Positions 1 through 7,681 of a DNA stretch of 11,537 nucleotides are shown here, piece by piece (position 1 is the first letter of the stretch; the number at the start of each line of letters is the position of its first letter). Location: positions 1 to 11,537 of the forward strand of contig PUOZ01000049.1 of NCBI GenBank assembly GCA_003553165.1. The letters run 5' to 3'. The stretch is from Thioalkalivibrio sp. GTDB lineage: Bacteria; Pseudomonadota; Gammaproteobacteria; Ectothiorhodospirales; Ectothiorhodospiraceae. Under the pieces are notes generated by a model, which was given only the letters and a program-made list of their open reading frames with translations, was not told the origin of the DNA and made no database searches. The translations under genes were made by a program, and so were the position numbers.

Positions 1-1990
1 CCGGGTTCGGATAGCGGACCGGCTCGCGCCCCTGCCTGCGCCGCAGGTAAGGATGCACCATCTGCCCCTGGATCGGCCCCGGGCGGACGATCGCGATCTC
101 GATCACCAGGTCGTAGAAGGTCTCCGGCCGCAGGCGCGGCAGCATCGTCATCTGCGCGCGCGACTCGATCTGAAATACGCCAACACTGTCCGCGCGTTGC
201 AGCATTGCATAGACCGCCGGATCCTCCGCGGGAATGTCGGCCAGGCCCCAGCGCCGCCCGCGGTGCAGGGCCAGCAGTTCCAGCGCGCGGCGCAGGCAGG
301 AAAGCATGCCCAGTGCCAGGATGTCGATCTTCAGCAGGCCGAGCGCGTCGAGATCGTCCTTGTCCCACTGGATCACGGTACGCTCGGGCATCGCGGCATT
401 CTCGATCGGCACCAGTTCGTCCAGGCGCCCGGCCGCGATCACGAAGCCGCCGGTGTGCTGCGACAGGTGCCGGGGAAAACCGACCAGCATCTGTGCCAGC
501 ACCTGCCATTGCCGGGCCAGCGGCCCGTCGGGATCCAGCCCCACCTCGCGCAGACGTTCGCCCGGGATGCCTTCGTCCCACCAGGCCATGTTCGCGGTCA
601 GGGCGTCGATACGGGCCCGGCTCACGCCCAGGGCCCGGCCAACGTCGCGCAGGGCGCTGCGGCGCCGGTAGCGGATCACTGCGGCGGCCAATGCGGCGCG
701 CTCACGGCCATATTTCCGGTAGATGTACTGGATCACCTCTTCGCGCCGTTCGTGTTCGAAATCGACGTCTATGTCCGGTGGCTCGTTGCGCTCGCGGGAG
801 ATGAAGCGTTCGAACAGCATGCTCGCGCGCGCCGGATCGACCGCGGTGATCCCGAGCGCATAGCAGACCGCCGAGTTCGCCGCCGAGCCCCGGCCCTGGC
901 AGAGGATGCCGCGCCCACGGGCGAAATGGACGATGTCGTGAACAGTCAGGAAATACGGTTCATAACCAAGGTCGGCGATGATTTCGAGTTCGTGCTCGAT
1001 CTGGGCACGCACCTTCGCCGGGGTGCCGCCAGGCCAGCGTTCCCGGCAACCCCGTTCGACCAGGCGTCGCAGCCACGATGCGGGCGCCGCGCCGGGCGGG
1101 ATGGAATCGGTGGGATATCGATAGCGCAGCTCGTCCAGGCGGAACCGGCAGCGCCCGGCGACCCGCGTCGTCTCGGCGAGCCAGGCGCCGGGATAGAGCC
1201 CGTCCAGTTCGCCGCGCGGCCGCAGGCAGCGCTCGCCGTTCGGGAACAGGGCGGGGGCGGCCTCCGCGACCGAGCCTTTCAGGCGCAGCGCGGTGAGTAC
1301 GTCCTGCAGCACGCGTCGGCCGCGTACGTGCATGTGCACGTCGCCGCAGGCCAGTACCGGAATCCCGGTCTCCGCGCCGAACCGCCGGACCCGCTCCCGC
1401 AGTTCCGCGTCGATGGGCGTGCGCGTCAGGGTGAGGGCCAGATGCAGCCGCTCGGGGGGAACCACCTCGCGCAGCCATCCGGCCCAGTGCAGGTCGGCGT
1501 CCGTGACCGGCGCTGCGGAGGCGCCTCCGGAAGCGGCTGCGGAGAGCGCCGATCCCGGATCGGCCGTCTCCGCCGTTGCGGGCTCGAGATGCCACAGGAC
1601 TTCGCAGTCCGGCAACCCGACCCACTCGGGCCGGAGCAGGTCGGCGGCTTCGAGCCGGTACTGCCCCTTGCGCCCGGCCCGGCGTGCGTGGGTGATGAGG
1701 CGGCACAGGATGCGATACCCGGCAAGGGAGCGCGCCAGCAGGGTCAGGCGCGGCCCGCCCTGGATCCGCAGGCCGGTGCCGATGATCAGTCGCAGGCCGG
1801 TCTCCATCGCCGCCTGGTGCGCACGGACGATGCCCGCCAGCGAGCACTCGTCGGTGATCGCAAGGGCGCTGTACCCCAGCCACGCCGCCTGTTCCACCAG
1901 TTCCTCCGGGTGCGAGGCGCCGCGCAGGAAGCTGAAGTTGCTGCAGCAGGTCAGCTCGGCATAGGCCGGAAGGGATTCGTTCGCCGCCAT
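1..1990 (-). CDS. dnaE2: Error-prone DNA polymerase DnaE2 (ImuC), C-terminal part beyond the window
   Basis: C-family translesion polymerase of the SOS mutagenesis pathway, normally working with ImuA and ImuB. The frame is open for 663 codons and continues past base 1; the family is about 1020-1080 residues, so roughly the last third is missing. The N-terminus carries the degenerate PHP signature of DnaE2 ([17 protein letters not shown] from residue 10, [10 protein letters not shown] 44-53) without an HxH metal motif, followed by [11 protein letters not shown] (216-226) and [19 protein letters not shown] (364-382). Catalytic aspartates are D406 and D408 in [15 protein letters not shown] and D556 in [27 protein letters not shown] (505-519) and [11 protein letters not shown] (604-614) are typical of the family. 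The ATG at 1990 is the only start ahead of the conserved block. No Shine-Dalgarno sequence precedes it; a LexA box does. An Ala/Ser/Gly-rich stretch (about residues 138-164) looks like a small insertion. No imuA or imuB lies on the promoter side. Confidence 0.96.
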   Translation of the reverse strand, partial: MAANESLPAYAELTCCSNFSFLRGASHPEELVEQAAWLGYSALAITDECSLAGIVRAHQAAMETGLRLIIGTGLRIQGGPRLTLLARSLAGYRILCRLITHARRAGRKGQYRLEAADLLRPEWVGLPDCEVLWHLEPATAETADPGSALSAAASGGASAAPVTDADLHWAGWLREVVPPERLHLALTLTRTPIDAELRERVRRFGAETGIPVLACGDVHMHVRGRRVLQDVLTALRLKGSVAEAAPALFPNGERCLRPRGELDGLYPGAWLAETTRVAGRCRFRLDELRYRYPTDSIPPGAAPASWLRRLVERGCRERWPGGTPAKVRAQIEHELEIIADLGYEPYFLTVHDIVHFARGRGILCQGRGSAANSAVCYALGITAVDPARASMLFERFISRERNEPPDIDVDFEHERREEVIQYIYRKYGRERAALAAAVIRYRRRSALRDVGRALGVSRARIDALTANMAWWDEGIPGERLREVGLDPDGPLARQWQVLAQMLVGFPRHLSQHTGGFVIAAGRLDELVPIENAAMPERTVIQWDKDDLDALGLLKIDILALGMLSCLRRALELLALHRGRRWGLADIPAEDPAVYAMLQRADSVGVFQIESRAQMTMLPRLRPETFYDLVIEIAIVRPGPIQGQMVHPYLRRRQGREPVRYPNP

Positions 1991-1994
1991 GATA

Positions 1995-2010
1995 CTGTTT
2001 ATTTGAACAG
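1995..2010 (-). promoter_or_regulatory. LexA (SOS) box in front of dnaE2
   Basis: CTGT, eight bases, ACAG, flanked by TA on the left and TT on the right: a close match to the gammaproteobacterial LexA consensus (CTGT-N8-ACAG with an A/T-rich centre). It ends four bases before the dnaE2 start codon, so LexA bound here would cover the likely -10 and transcription start. Known biology: dnaE2 genes are LexA-repressed in most bacteria that have them. The operator itself is seen directly; repression is inferred. Confidence 0.92.
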
Positions 2011-2029
2011 TTATATCGCGAGAGAGCAA
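2001..2029 (-). promoter_or_regulatory. Possible sigma-70 promoter of dnaE2
   Basis: On the minus strand TTGCTC (2029-2024) and TCAAAT (2006-2001) are separated by 17 bases. They match the consensus at 3/6 and 4/6 positions. The -10 lies inside the LexA box. Transcription would start near 1994, about four bases before the ATG, giving an almost leaderless mRNA. That fits the absence of a ribosome binding site. The hexamers are weak, so this is tentative. Confidence 0.35.
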
Positions 2030-2103
2030 ACTCCGTATCTGCTCGGCACTTTCACGTTAACTGTCATGGCCCTGCGCCCCCCGACGATGAAAAGCCGCAA
2101 ATG

Positions 2104-2223
2104 GTAGGTCGGGTTAGCCCAACGGGCGTAACCCGACGCGTCTCGCACCCACCCATGGGCGCAAGCCCGGCGTCGTCCTCGGCACCCCGGCACGTCGGGT
2201 TACGCTACGCTAACCCGACCTAC
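2104..2223. repeat. 120 bp palindromic repeat with perfect 15 bp terminal inverted repeats (REP/MITE-like)
   Basis: The element begins GTAGGTCGGGTTAGC (2104-2118) and ends with its exact reverse complement (2209-2223). Each end folds on its own. Left hairpin: GTCGGGTTAGCCC, loop AAC, GGGCGTAACCCGAC (2109-2137), one bulged G. Right hairpin: GTCGGGTTA, eight-base loop, TAACCCGAC (2194-2219). A 56 bp centre shows no structure I can name. Elements with GTCGGGTTA/TAACCCGAC arms are, from memory, widely scattered between genes of gammaproteobacteria. It starts 23 bases beyond the stop of the SDR gene and may act as a terminator or mRNA 3' stabiliser for the leftward operon, shielding dnaE2 from read-through. 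No target duplication is obvious. Confidence 0.85.
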
Positions 2224-2246
2224 TGCACTGCGCCGCGACTCGCACG

Positions 2247-3005
2247 CTATAGCGAAAGGCGCTTGAACACCGGTTCCGGGATCAGGCGGGTCGCCCACAG
2301 GATCGGGCGCCAGAACCACGGCAGGTACACGACGTCGCGCCGGCGTTCGAAGGCACGCACGATGCCCCTCGCCACGCGCTCGGGCCGGACCCAGAGCAGG
2401 CCGTCACGGTCGAAGTCCTGAGTCATCGGCGTGATCACGAACCCGGGCTTCAGCGTGATCACGGTCACCCCGCTGCCGTGCAGGCGGCTGCGCAGACCCT
2501 GCAGGAAGATCGCCAGCATCCCCTTGGCGGCACCGTAGACATAGTTGCTCCTGTGGCCCCGGTCGCCCGCGACGGAGCCGATCACCGCGATGATCCCCCG
2601 ACGGCGCGCCTCGAAGTCATTGGCGATCACGGTGAGCAGACTCATCGCGCTCAGGGCGTTGACCCGGATCTCATGCAGCATCGTCTCGGGCGTCGCCTCG
2701 CAACGCGCCTGGTCCGGCAGACTGCCGTGCGCGAGCAGCACGCCGTCGAGGTCGGGAAAGCGATCCGTCATGGATTGCCACAGGGCGGGCAGGGCATCCA
2801 GGTCCGCCAGATCGGCGGTCACGGCATCGACCTCGGCAAGGCCTCCGGCCCGGATGCCCAGGTCGTCGGTCAGCATGCGCAGGCGCTCGGGATTCCGGGC
2901 CACGACGACCAGGGCCACACCCCTGGCCAGCCACAGCCTCGCTGTCTCGGTGGCAATGCGCGAGGTGGCGCCAAAGATCGCGATCCGTCGGGGTGTTGCG
3001 CTCAT
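2247..3005 (-). CDS. SDR oxidoreductase resembling DprE2 (decaprenylphosphoryl-2-keto-erythro-pentose reductase)
   Basis: Short-chain dehydrogenase of 252 residues. The nucleotide-binding turn is FGATSRIA (11-18), with D65 (TADLAD) probably contacting the cofactor, VNAL (N116), and the catalytic set S144 (IGSVAGDRG), Y157 and K161 (YGAAK), followed by KPGFVITPM (186-194). The C-terminus, with LIPEPVFKRL near the end, resembles the tail of mycobacterial DprE2, which reduces the 2-keto intermediate made by DprE1 to give decaprenylphosphoryl-D-arabinose. The ATG at 3005 has AGGA seven bases upstream and overlaps the stop of the FAD oxidoreductase gene (ATGA), so the two are probably translationally coupled. 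The DprE2-like role rests mainly on this pairing and the tail; the true substrate is not proven. A generic SDR acting with another partner is the alternative. Confidence 0.85.
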   Translation of the reverse strand: MSATPRRIAIFGATSRIATETARLWLARGVALVVVARNPERLRMLTDDLGIRAGGLAEVDAVTADLADLDALPALWQSMTDRFPDLDGVLLAHGSLPDQARCEATPETMLHEIRVNALSAMSLLTVIANDFEARRRGIIAVIGSVAGDRGHRSNYVYGAAKGMLAIFLQGLRSRLHGSGVTVITLKPGFVITPMTQDFDRDGLLWVRPERVARGIVRAFERRRDVVYLPWFWRPILWATRLIPEPVFKRLSL

Positions 3006-4264
3006 GGATTCATCCTGCGCCAGAAGGTGGAGGAAAACGCGGGGTCGACCAGCGTGGCGAAGCGCTCCCATTGCGGGAAGCCGCGCCGGAACATGGTGAC
3101 GGACATGCGCGCGTCCTGCCCCGGATCAAGGGCGCCCCCCGCGGCGCTCACGATGTCGTCGAGGTCGGCGAGCAGGCGCAGGGTCCGGGGCCCGCGGTTG
3201 GCGAAGTCCAGCGCGAGCGTGACACCCGGGCGGGGGAACGAAAGAATCCCGGGCGCGGGCAGGTCTCCGAAGGTCTTCATCGCGGCAAGGAAGGATCCCT
3301 GGGCGCTGGCGGCGGTCCGCTTCAGCAAGGTCCGAACGCCGTCTCGCGCGTGCGCGTGCGGAAGCACGCAGTGGTACGGGTAGAAGCCCCTGCGGCCGTA
3401 GATGCGGTTCCAGTCGCGCAGGCGGTCGAGCGGGAACAGGTGGCCGTGTACGTGTTGCAGACGGCGTCCCGGGAGCGGGGCCGCGCGGTAATACACCGCG
3501 TTGAAGGCGCGGACGCTGTGGCGGTTGACGAGTGAGAATGGCATGTCGAAGGGAAGCGAGCGGGAACGACCGCGCCAACGTGGCACCGGCGTTCCGGCCG
3601 GTTGCGGCGGGGCATGCCGGCCGGCGACCAGCACCCCCCGGCCAAGCCTGCGCCCGCGAGCGATGCAGTCGATCCGAGCGATCGTGTACGGCCATTCGGC
3701 GCCGAGCCGGTCGTTGATGTCCCAGACCGCGTCAAGATGTCCGAACCGGATGCTCTCGGTCAGCATCAGGTCGCTGCTCACCGGGATCATCCGCAGGCGC
3801 ACGCGGGTGATCAGGCCGGTGAGGCCGAGACCGCCGATGGTCGCGGCGAACAGATCCGCGTGCTCCTCTGGGCCGATCCGCAGATGTTCGCCGGTGGAGC
3901 GCAACAGGTCCATCTCGAGCACGTGCCGGCCGAAGCTGCCGGCGACACGGTGGTTCCGGCCGTGGACATCGTTGGCGACCGCGCCGCCGACGGTGATGAA
4001 GCGGGTGCCCGGTACCACCGGCAGCATCCAGCCCTGCGGCAGGCACCAGTGCAGCAGATCGCCCAGCAGGATGCCAGCCTCGCAGTCGACGATCCCCGTG
4101 CCGCGGTCGAAGGCGATCAGGCGGTCCATGCCCCGGGTCAGCAGCAGGGTGCCGCCGTCGTTCACGCAGACATCGCCGTGGCTGCGCCCGTTGCCCAACG
4201 CCAGGAACGGGGCGTCGGCTGCCGAGAGCGGCGCGGTTCGGTCCCGCCACTCGATCAGGCGCAT
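3002..4264 (-). CDS. FAD-binding oxidoreductase resembling DprE1 (decaprenylphosphoryl-ribose 2'-oxidase)
   Basis: VAO/PCMH-type flavoprotein of 420 residues. FAD-binding elements are GNGRSHGD (24-31), PGTRFITVGGAVANDVHGRNH (85-105, followed by AGSFGRHVLEMDLL) and GGLGLTG (144-150). The substrate domain has HLFPLDRLRDWNRIYGRRGFYPY (275-297) and SFLAAMKTFGD (324-334). Order and motifs follow mycobacterial DprE1, which oxidises the 2'-hydroxyl of decaprenylphosphoryl-ribose. Several positions differ from what I recall of the mycobacterial enzyme: Ala351 at the benzothiazinone-reactive Cys, Leu405 at an active-site Lys (motif xVDP), His28 at a Tyr (GRSYGD) and Arg103 at a Lys (HGKNH). The segment ahead of GRSxGD is about 30 residues shorter. 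The ATG at 4264 is the only start between the aat stop (40 bp upstream) and the flavin motif; its Shine-Dalgarno is poor. It overlaps the downstream SDR gene by four bases. Sugar-alcohol or lactone oxidases of the same superfamily are the alternative. Confidence 0.85.
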   Translation of the reverse strand: MRLIEWRDRTAPLSAADAPFLALGNGRSHGDVCVNDGGTLLLTRGMDRLIAFDRGTGIVDCEAGILLGDLLHWCLPQGWMLPVVPGTRFITVGGAVANDVHGRNHRVAGSFGRHVLEMDLLRSTGEHLRIGPEEHADLFAATIGGLGLTGLITRVRLRMIPVSSDLMLTESIRFGHLDAVWDINDRLGAEWPYTIARIDCIARGRRLGRGVLVAGRHAPPQPAGTPVPRWRGRSRSLPFDMPFSLVNRHSVRAFNAVYYRAAPLPGRRLQHVHGHLFPLDRLRDWNRIYGRRGFYPYHCVLPHAHARDGVRTLLKRTAASAQGSFLAAMKTFGDLPAPGILSFPRPGVTLALDFANRGPRTLRLLADLDDIVSAAGGALDPGQDARMSVTMFRRGFPQWERFATLVDPAFSSTFWRRMNP

Positions 4265-4304
4265 CTGCCCAACCCTGGCCGTCTGTCGGGTTGTCTCCAG
4301 ACCC

Positions 4305-5060
4305 TCAATCCCCCTGCCGCCAGCCGGGGTCCAACGGGTGGAGCGCGGGATCGAGCCGCCAGCAGCGTGGGCCGGGGTCCTGGTCCACGAGTCGCCGAAC
4401 CTGCTCCAGGAAGCGTTCGCGCGGGATCTCGGTCGCGCCCATGGCCAGCATGTGTGGCGTCGGGGTCTGGCTGTCGATGAGGGGCCAGTCCCAGGCAGCC
4501 AGGTGGCGGCAGAGCCAGGCCAGCCCCACCTTGGAGGCATCGGTTGTCCGCGAGAACATCGATTCCCCGCAGAACAGGCGGCCCACCGCGACCCCGTACA
4601 GGCCACCGGCGAGTTCGCCGCCGCGCCAGACCTCGACCGAGTGGGCATACCCGGCACGGTGCAGTTCCAGGTAGGCGTGTCGCATCTCCACGGTGATCCA
4701 GGTGCCGGTCGCCCCGGCGCGTGGGGCGCCGCAGGCGCGGATCACCGCCTCGAAGTCGCGATCGAAGCTGACCTCGAAGCCGCCATTGCGGATCGACTTG
4801 CGCAGACTGCGCGTGACGCGCAGGTCCTCGGGCCGCAGCACGGTGCGCGGGTCCGGGCTCCACCAGAGGATCGGCTGTCCGGCCTCGTACCAGGGGAAGA
4901 TGCCCTGGCGGTAGGCACGCAGCAGGCGCGGCAGCGACAGGTCGCCCCCGGCGGCAAGCAGGCCGTTCGGGTCGAGCCAGGCCAGGGAGGGATGCGGGAA
5001 CGGTTCGCCCACGACGCCGGCGTGGAGCCAGGTGATCATCCTTCGTGACTGCGCGCTCAC
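4305..5060 (-). CDS. aat: Leucyl/phenylalanyl-tRNA-protein transferase
   Basis: Cytoplasmic enzyme of the N-degron pathway: it moves Leu or Phe from aminoacyl-tRNA onto proteins with N-terminal Arg or Lys, marking them for ClpS/ClpAP. 251 residues, slightly above the usual 230-240. Signatures in order: PNGLLAAGGDLS (31-42), AYRQGIFPWY (49-58), PILWWSPDPRTVL (63-75), TWIT (120-123), AHSVEVWRGGELAGGLYGVAVGRLFCGESMFS (139-170), DASK (174-177) and WPLIDSQTPTPHMLAMGA (192-209). The GTG at 5060 is preferred because GGAGG lies five bases upstream; the ATG at 5039 (eighth codon) would also keep the whole domain but its AAGG touches the start. It lies 71 bp after the GNAT-fold gene and 40 bp before the DprE1-like gene, on the same strand, consistent with an operon. 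Confidence 0.97.
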   Translation of the reverse strand: MSAQSRRMITWLHAGVVGEPFPHPSLAWLDPNGLLAAGGDLSLPRLLRAYRQGIFPWYEAGQPILWWSPDPRTVLRPEDLRVTRSLRKSIRNGGFEVSFDRDFEAVIRACGAPRAGATGTWITVEMRHAYLELHRAGYAHSVEVWRGGELAGGLYGVAVGRLFCGESMFSRTTDASKVGLAWLCRHLAAWDWPLIDSQTPTPHMLAMGATEIPRERFLEQVRRLVDQDPGPRCWRLDPALHPLDPGWRQGD

Positions 5061-5119
5061 GGGCGCCTCCGGCGAACCATGTCCAGGTCTTCAGCGCGCA
5101 GCGGGGTCAGTGTCGTCAT
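5057..5119 (-). CDS. Possible 20-residue leader peptide or truncated GNAT remnant ahead of aat
   Basis: ATG at 5119 opens a 20-codon frame beginning MTTLTPLRAEDLD, then MVRRRRP and TGA; the TGA overlaps the aat GTG (GTGA). The first 13 residues look like the N-terminus of RimI-type acetyltransferases (pattern xLRPLRxEDLDxV). The frame is the same as that of the upstream GNAT-fold gene, 12 bases past its stop. No good Shine-Dalgarno precedes the ATG, so reinitiation would be needed. Three readings are possible: a translated coupling peptide, the stump of a deleted acetyltransferase gene, or chance. The Arg-rich end does not look like a GNAT core. Expression is unproven. Confidence 0.3.
   Translation of the reverse strand: MTTLTPLRAEDLDMVRRRRP
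5066..5070 (-). promoter_or_regulatory. Ribosome binding site that decides the aat GTG start
   Basis: GGAGG on the minus strand with a five-base spacer (CGCCC) to the GTG at 5060. It lies inside the last codons of the 20-codon frame upstream, so ribosomes finishing that frame would stop exactly at the aat start. Confidence 0.75.
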
Positions 5120-5131
5120 GGCCGCAGGCTC

Positions 5132-6295
5132 TCAGTCCTCTTGGCGATAGGGCGAGCGCTGCATCAGGTTCGCGCACTGCGCTTCCATCATCGTCGTTTC
5201 ACGCTCGCAGAAGTCCTGGACGGAACTGCGGAATCCGGGGGTCAGGACGGCGTGGGCCGAGGCGGTCGGCACCGGCAGGAAGCCGCGTGGAATCTTGTGT
5301 TCTCCCTGAGCGCCCGGTTCGAACCGGGACAGGCCCTCCCGGATGCAGAACTCGATGCCTTGATAGTAGCAGGTCTCGAAATGGAGATCGGGGAGGTCAG
5401 CGCTGCATCCCCAGAAGCGGCCGTAGAGGGTGTCATGGCTGCGGTAGCACAATGCGGCGGCGATGGTCTGGTCCTCCCGCCGGGCCTCGAACAGCACGAC
5501 CTGCGGCCCGAGCGCGGCGGCGGTGCCGACGAAAAAGGCCTCGGACAGGGTCGGAATTCCCATGTGTTTTTCGAAGGTGTCCTCGTAGAAGCGGTGAAAC
5601 CGGGCCCAGTCCTCCGGATCGGCGGTGGCGCCGGTCAGCGTGCGGAAGACGATGTCCTGTTCGGCGACGCGCCGGCGTTCCCGTTTCACGTTCTTGCGCT
5701 TCTTCGAGCTGAGCGCCTCCAGAAAGCCCTCGAAGTCCGCGTAGCCCCGGTTGTGCCAGTGGTACTGGCAACCGGTCCGCCGCAACAGCCCCGATGCGGC
5801 GGCCAGGGCGGCCTCGGATTCGGGCGGGAACAGCAGATGGACGCCGGAGGCGCCGAGTTCGCTGCCGCGGGAGGCGGCCGCCTCGAGCAACCGTTGTTGC
5901 AGGAGCTCGGGTTCGGCCGCGTCCGGGTGCACCAGCAGGCGCGGTCCGGTGGCCGGCGTGTAGGGTACGCTGATCACCAGTTTCGGGTAGTAGGGCTGGC
6001 CATGACGCTCCCAGGCGGCCTGCCAGGCCCAGTCGAAGACGAACTCGCCGTAGTTGTTCGTCTTCGCGTAGCAGGGCGCCGCCGCCACCAGGGTTCCGGC
6101 GTCGAAGATCAGCACATGCTGCGGGAACCAGCCGTAGCGACGGCCCAGGCATTCATGGCGTTCCAGCCCCTCGAGAAAGGCGTGGCGCAGGAACGGTTCC
6201 CGCCCACCGGTCAGCGCGTCCCAGGCCGCGGCGTCCACCGCGCCGAGACCGTCGCGGATCTCCACGCGCAACTCCGGTATTTCGGCTTTGGTCAT
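5132..6295 (-). CDS. GNAT-fold protein of the PF04339/COG3146 family (FemAB-like, function unknown)
   Basis: 387 residues, a full-length member of the family named 'peptidogalycan biosynthesis/recognition' in Pfam, related to GNAT acyltransferases and FemAB aminoacyl-tRNA-dependent ligases. Conserved blocks: FLRHAFLEGLE (35-45), FDWAWQAAWERHGQPYYPKL (87-106), PYTPATGPRLLV (111-122), LSSKKRKNVKRERR (195-208), HMGIPTLSEAFF (244-255), YGRFWGCSADLPDLHFETCYYQGIEFCI (291-318), and RFEPGAQGEHKIPRGFLPVPTASAH (324-348). No signal peptide or membrane segment is visible. The ATG at 6295 lacks a clear Shine-Dalgarno; it is 43 bp beyond the trxB stop. Substrate and reaction are unknown; the family often lies near housekeeping genes. 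Position between trxB and aat suggests co-transcription, not a defined pathway. Confidence 0.92.
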   Translation of the reverse strand: MTKAEIPELRVEIRDGLGAVDAAAWDALTGGREPFLRHAFLEGLERHECLGRRYGWFPQHVLIFDAGTLVAAAPCYAKTNNYGEFVFDWAWQAAWERHGQPYYPKLVISVPYTPATGPRLLVHPDAAEPELLQQRLLEAAASRGSELGASGVHLLFPPESEAALAAASGLLRRTGCQYHWHNRGYADFEGFLEALSSKKRKNVKRERRRVAEQDIVFRTLTGATADPEDWARFHRFYEDTFEKHMGIPTLSEAFFVGTAAALGPQVVLFEARREDQTIAAALCYRSHDTLYGRFWGCSADLPDLHFETCYYQGIEFCIREGLSRFEPGAQGEHKIPRGFLPVPTASAHAVLTPGFRSSVQDFCERETTMMEAQCANLMQRSPYRQED

Positions 6296-6338
6296 GACGC
6301 GACCGACATCGGCTGTCCCCGGTGAAGGTTGCGGCGCT

Positions 6339-7506
<1,168 letters not shown>

Positions 7507-7681
7507 CAGGACCTCGAACGGCCCCTGAGCAGATTCCGAAGCGGCCCGAGGACCGTTCCGGGGATCCGCGGGATTCCCGATGGCCGGCCGCGCCGGCGGC
7601 CCATCCAGCGCGTGCGGTCCCGGCCAGGAACCGATCAGGCCTTCCGGGCGCCGAGCCAACCCAGTTTCAACGGAAACACCG

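Noticed and set aside
53..2107. 684-codon open frame on the plus strand opposite dnaE2
   Set aside because: It is codon-aligned antisense to dnaE2 and stays open because of the GC-rich codon use; its translation is low-complexity, with no family motif, while the minus strand encodes textbook DnaE2.
2787..2794. GGGCAGGG, a match to the E. coli KOPS sequence read by FtsK
   Set aside because: A single match in 11.5 kb of GC-rich coding DNA is not evidence of orientation; a genome-wide skew test would be needed.
7580..7681. 34-codon upstream extension of ftsK from the ATG at 7580
   Set aside because: Gly/Pro/Arg-rich sequence unlike FtsK N-termini, lying in the leader with an all-GC hairpin; the ATG at 7682 sits properly before the first membrane segment.
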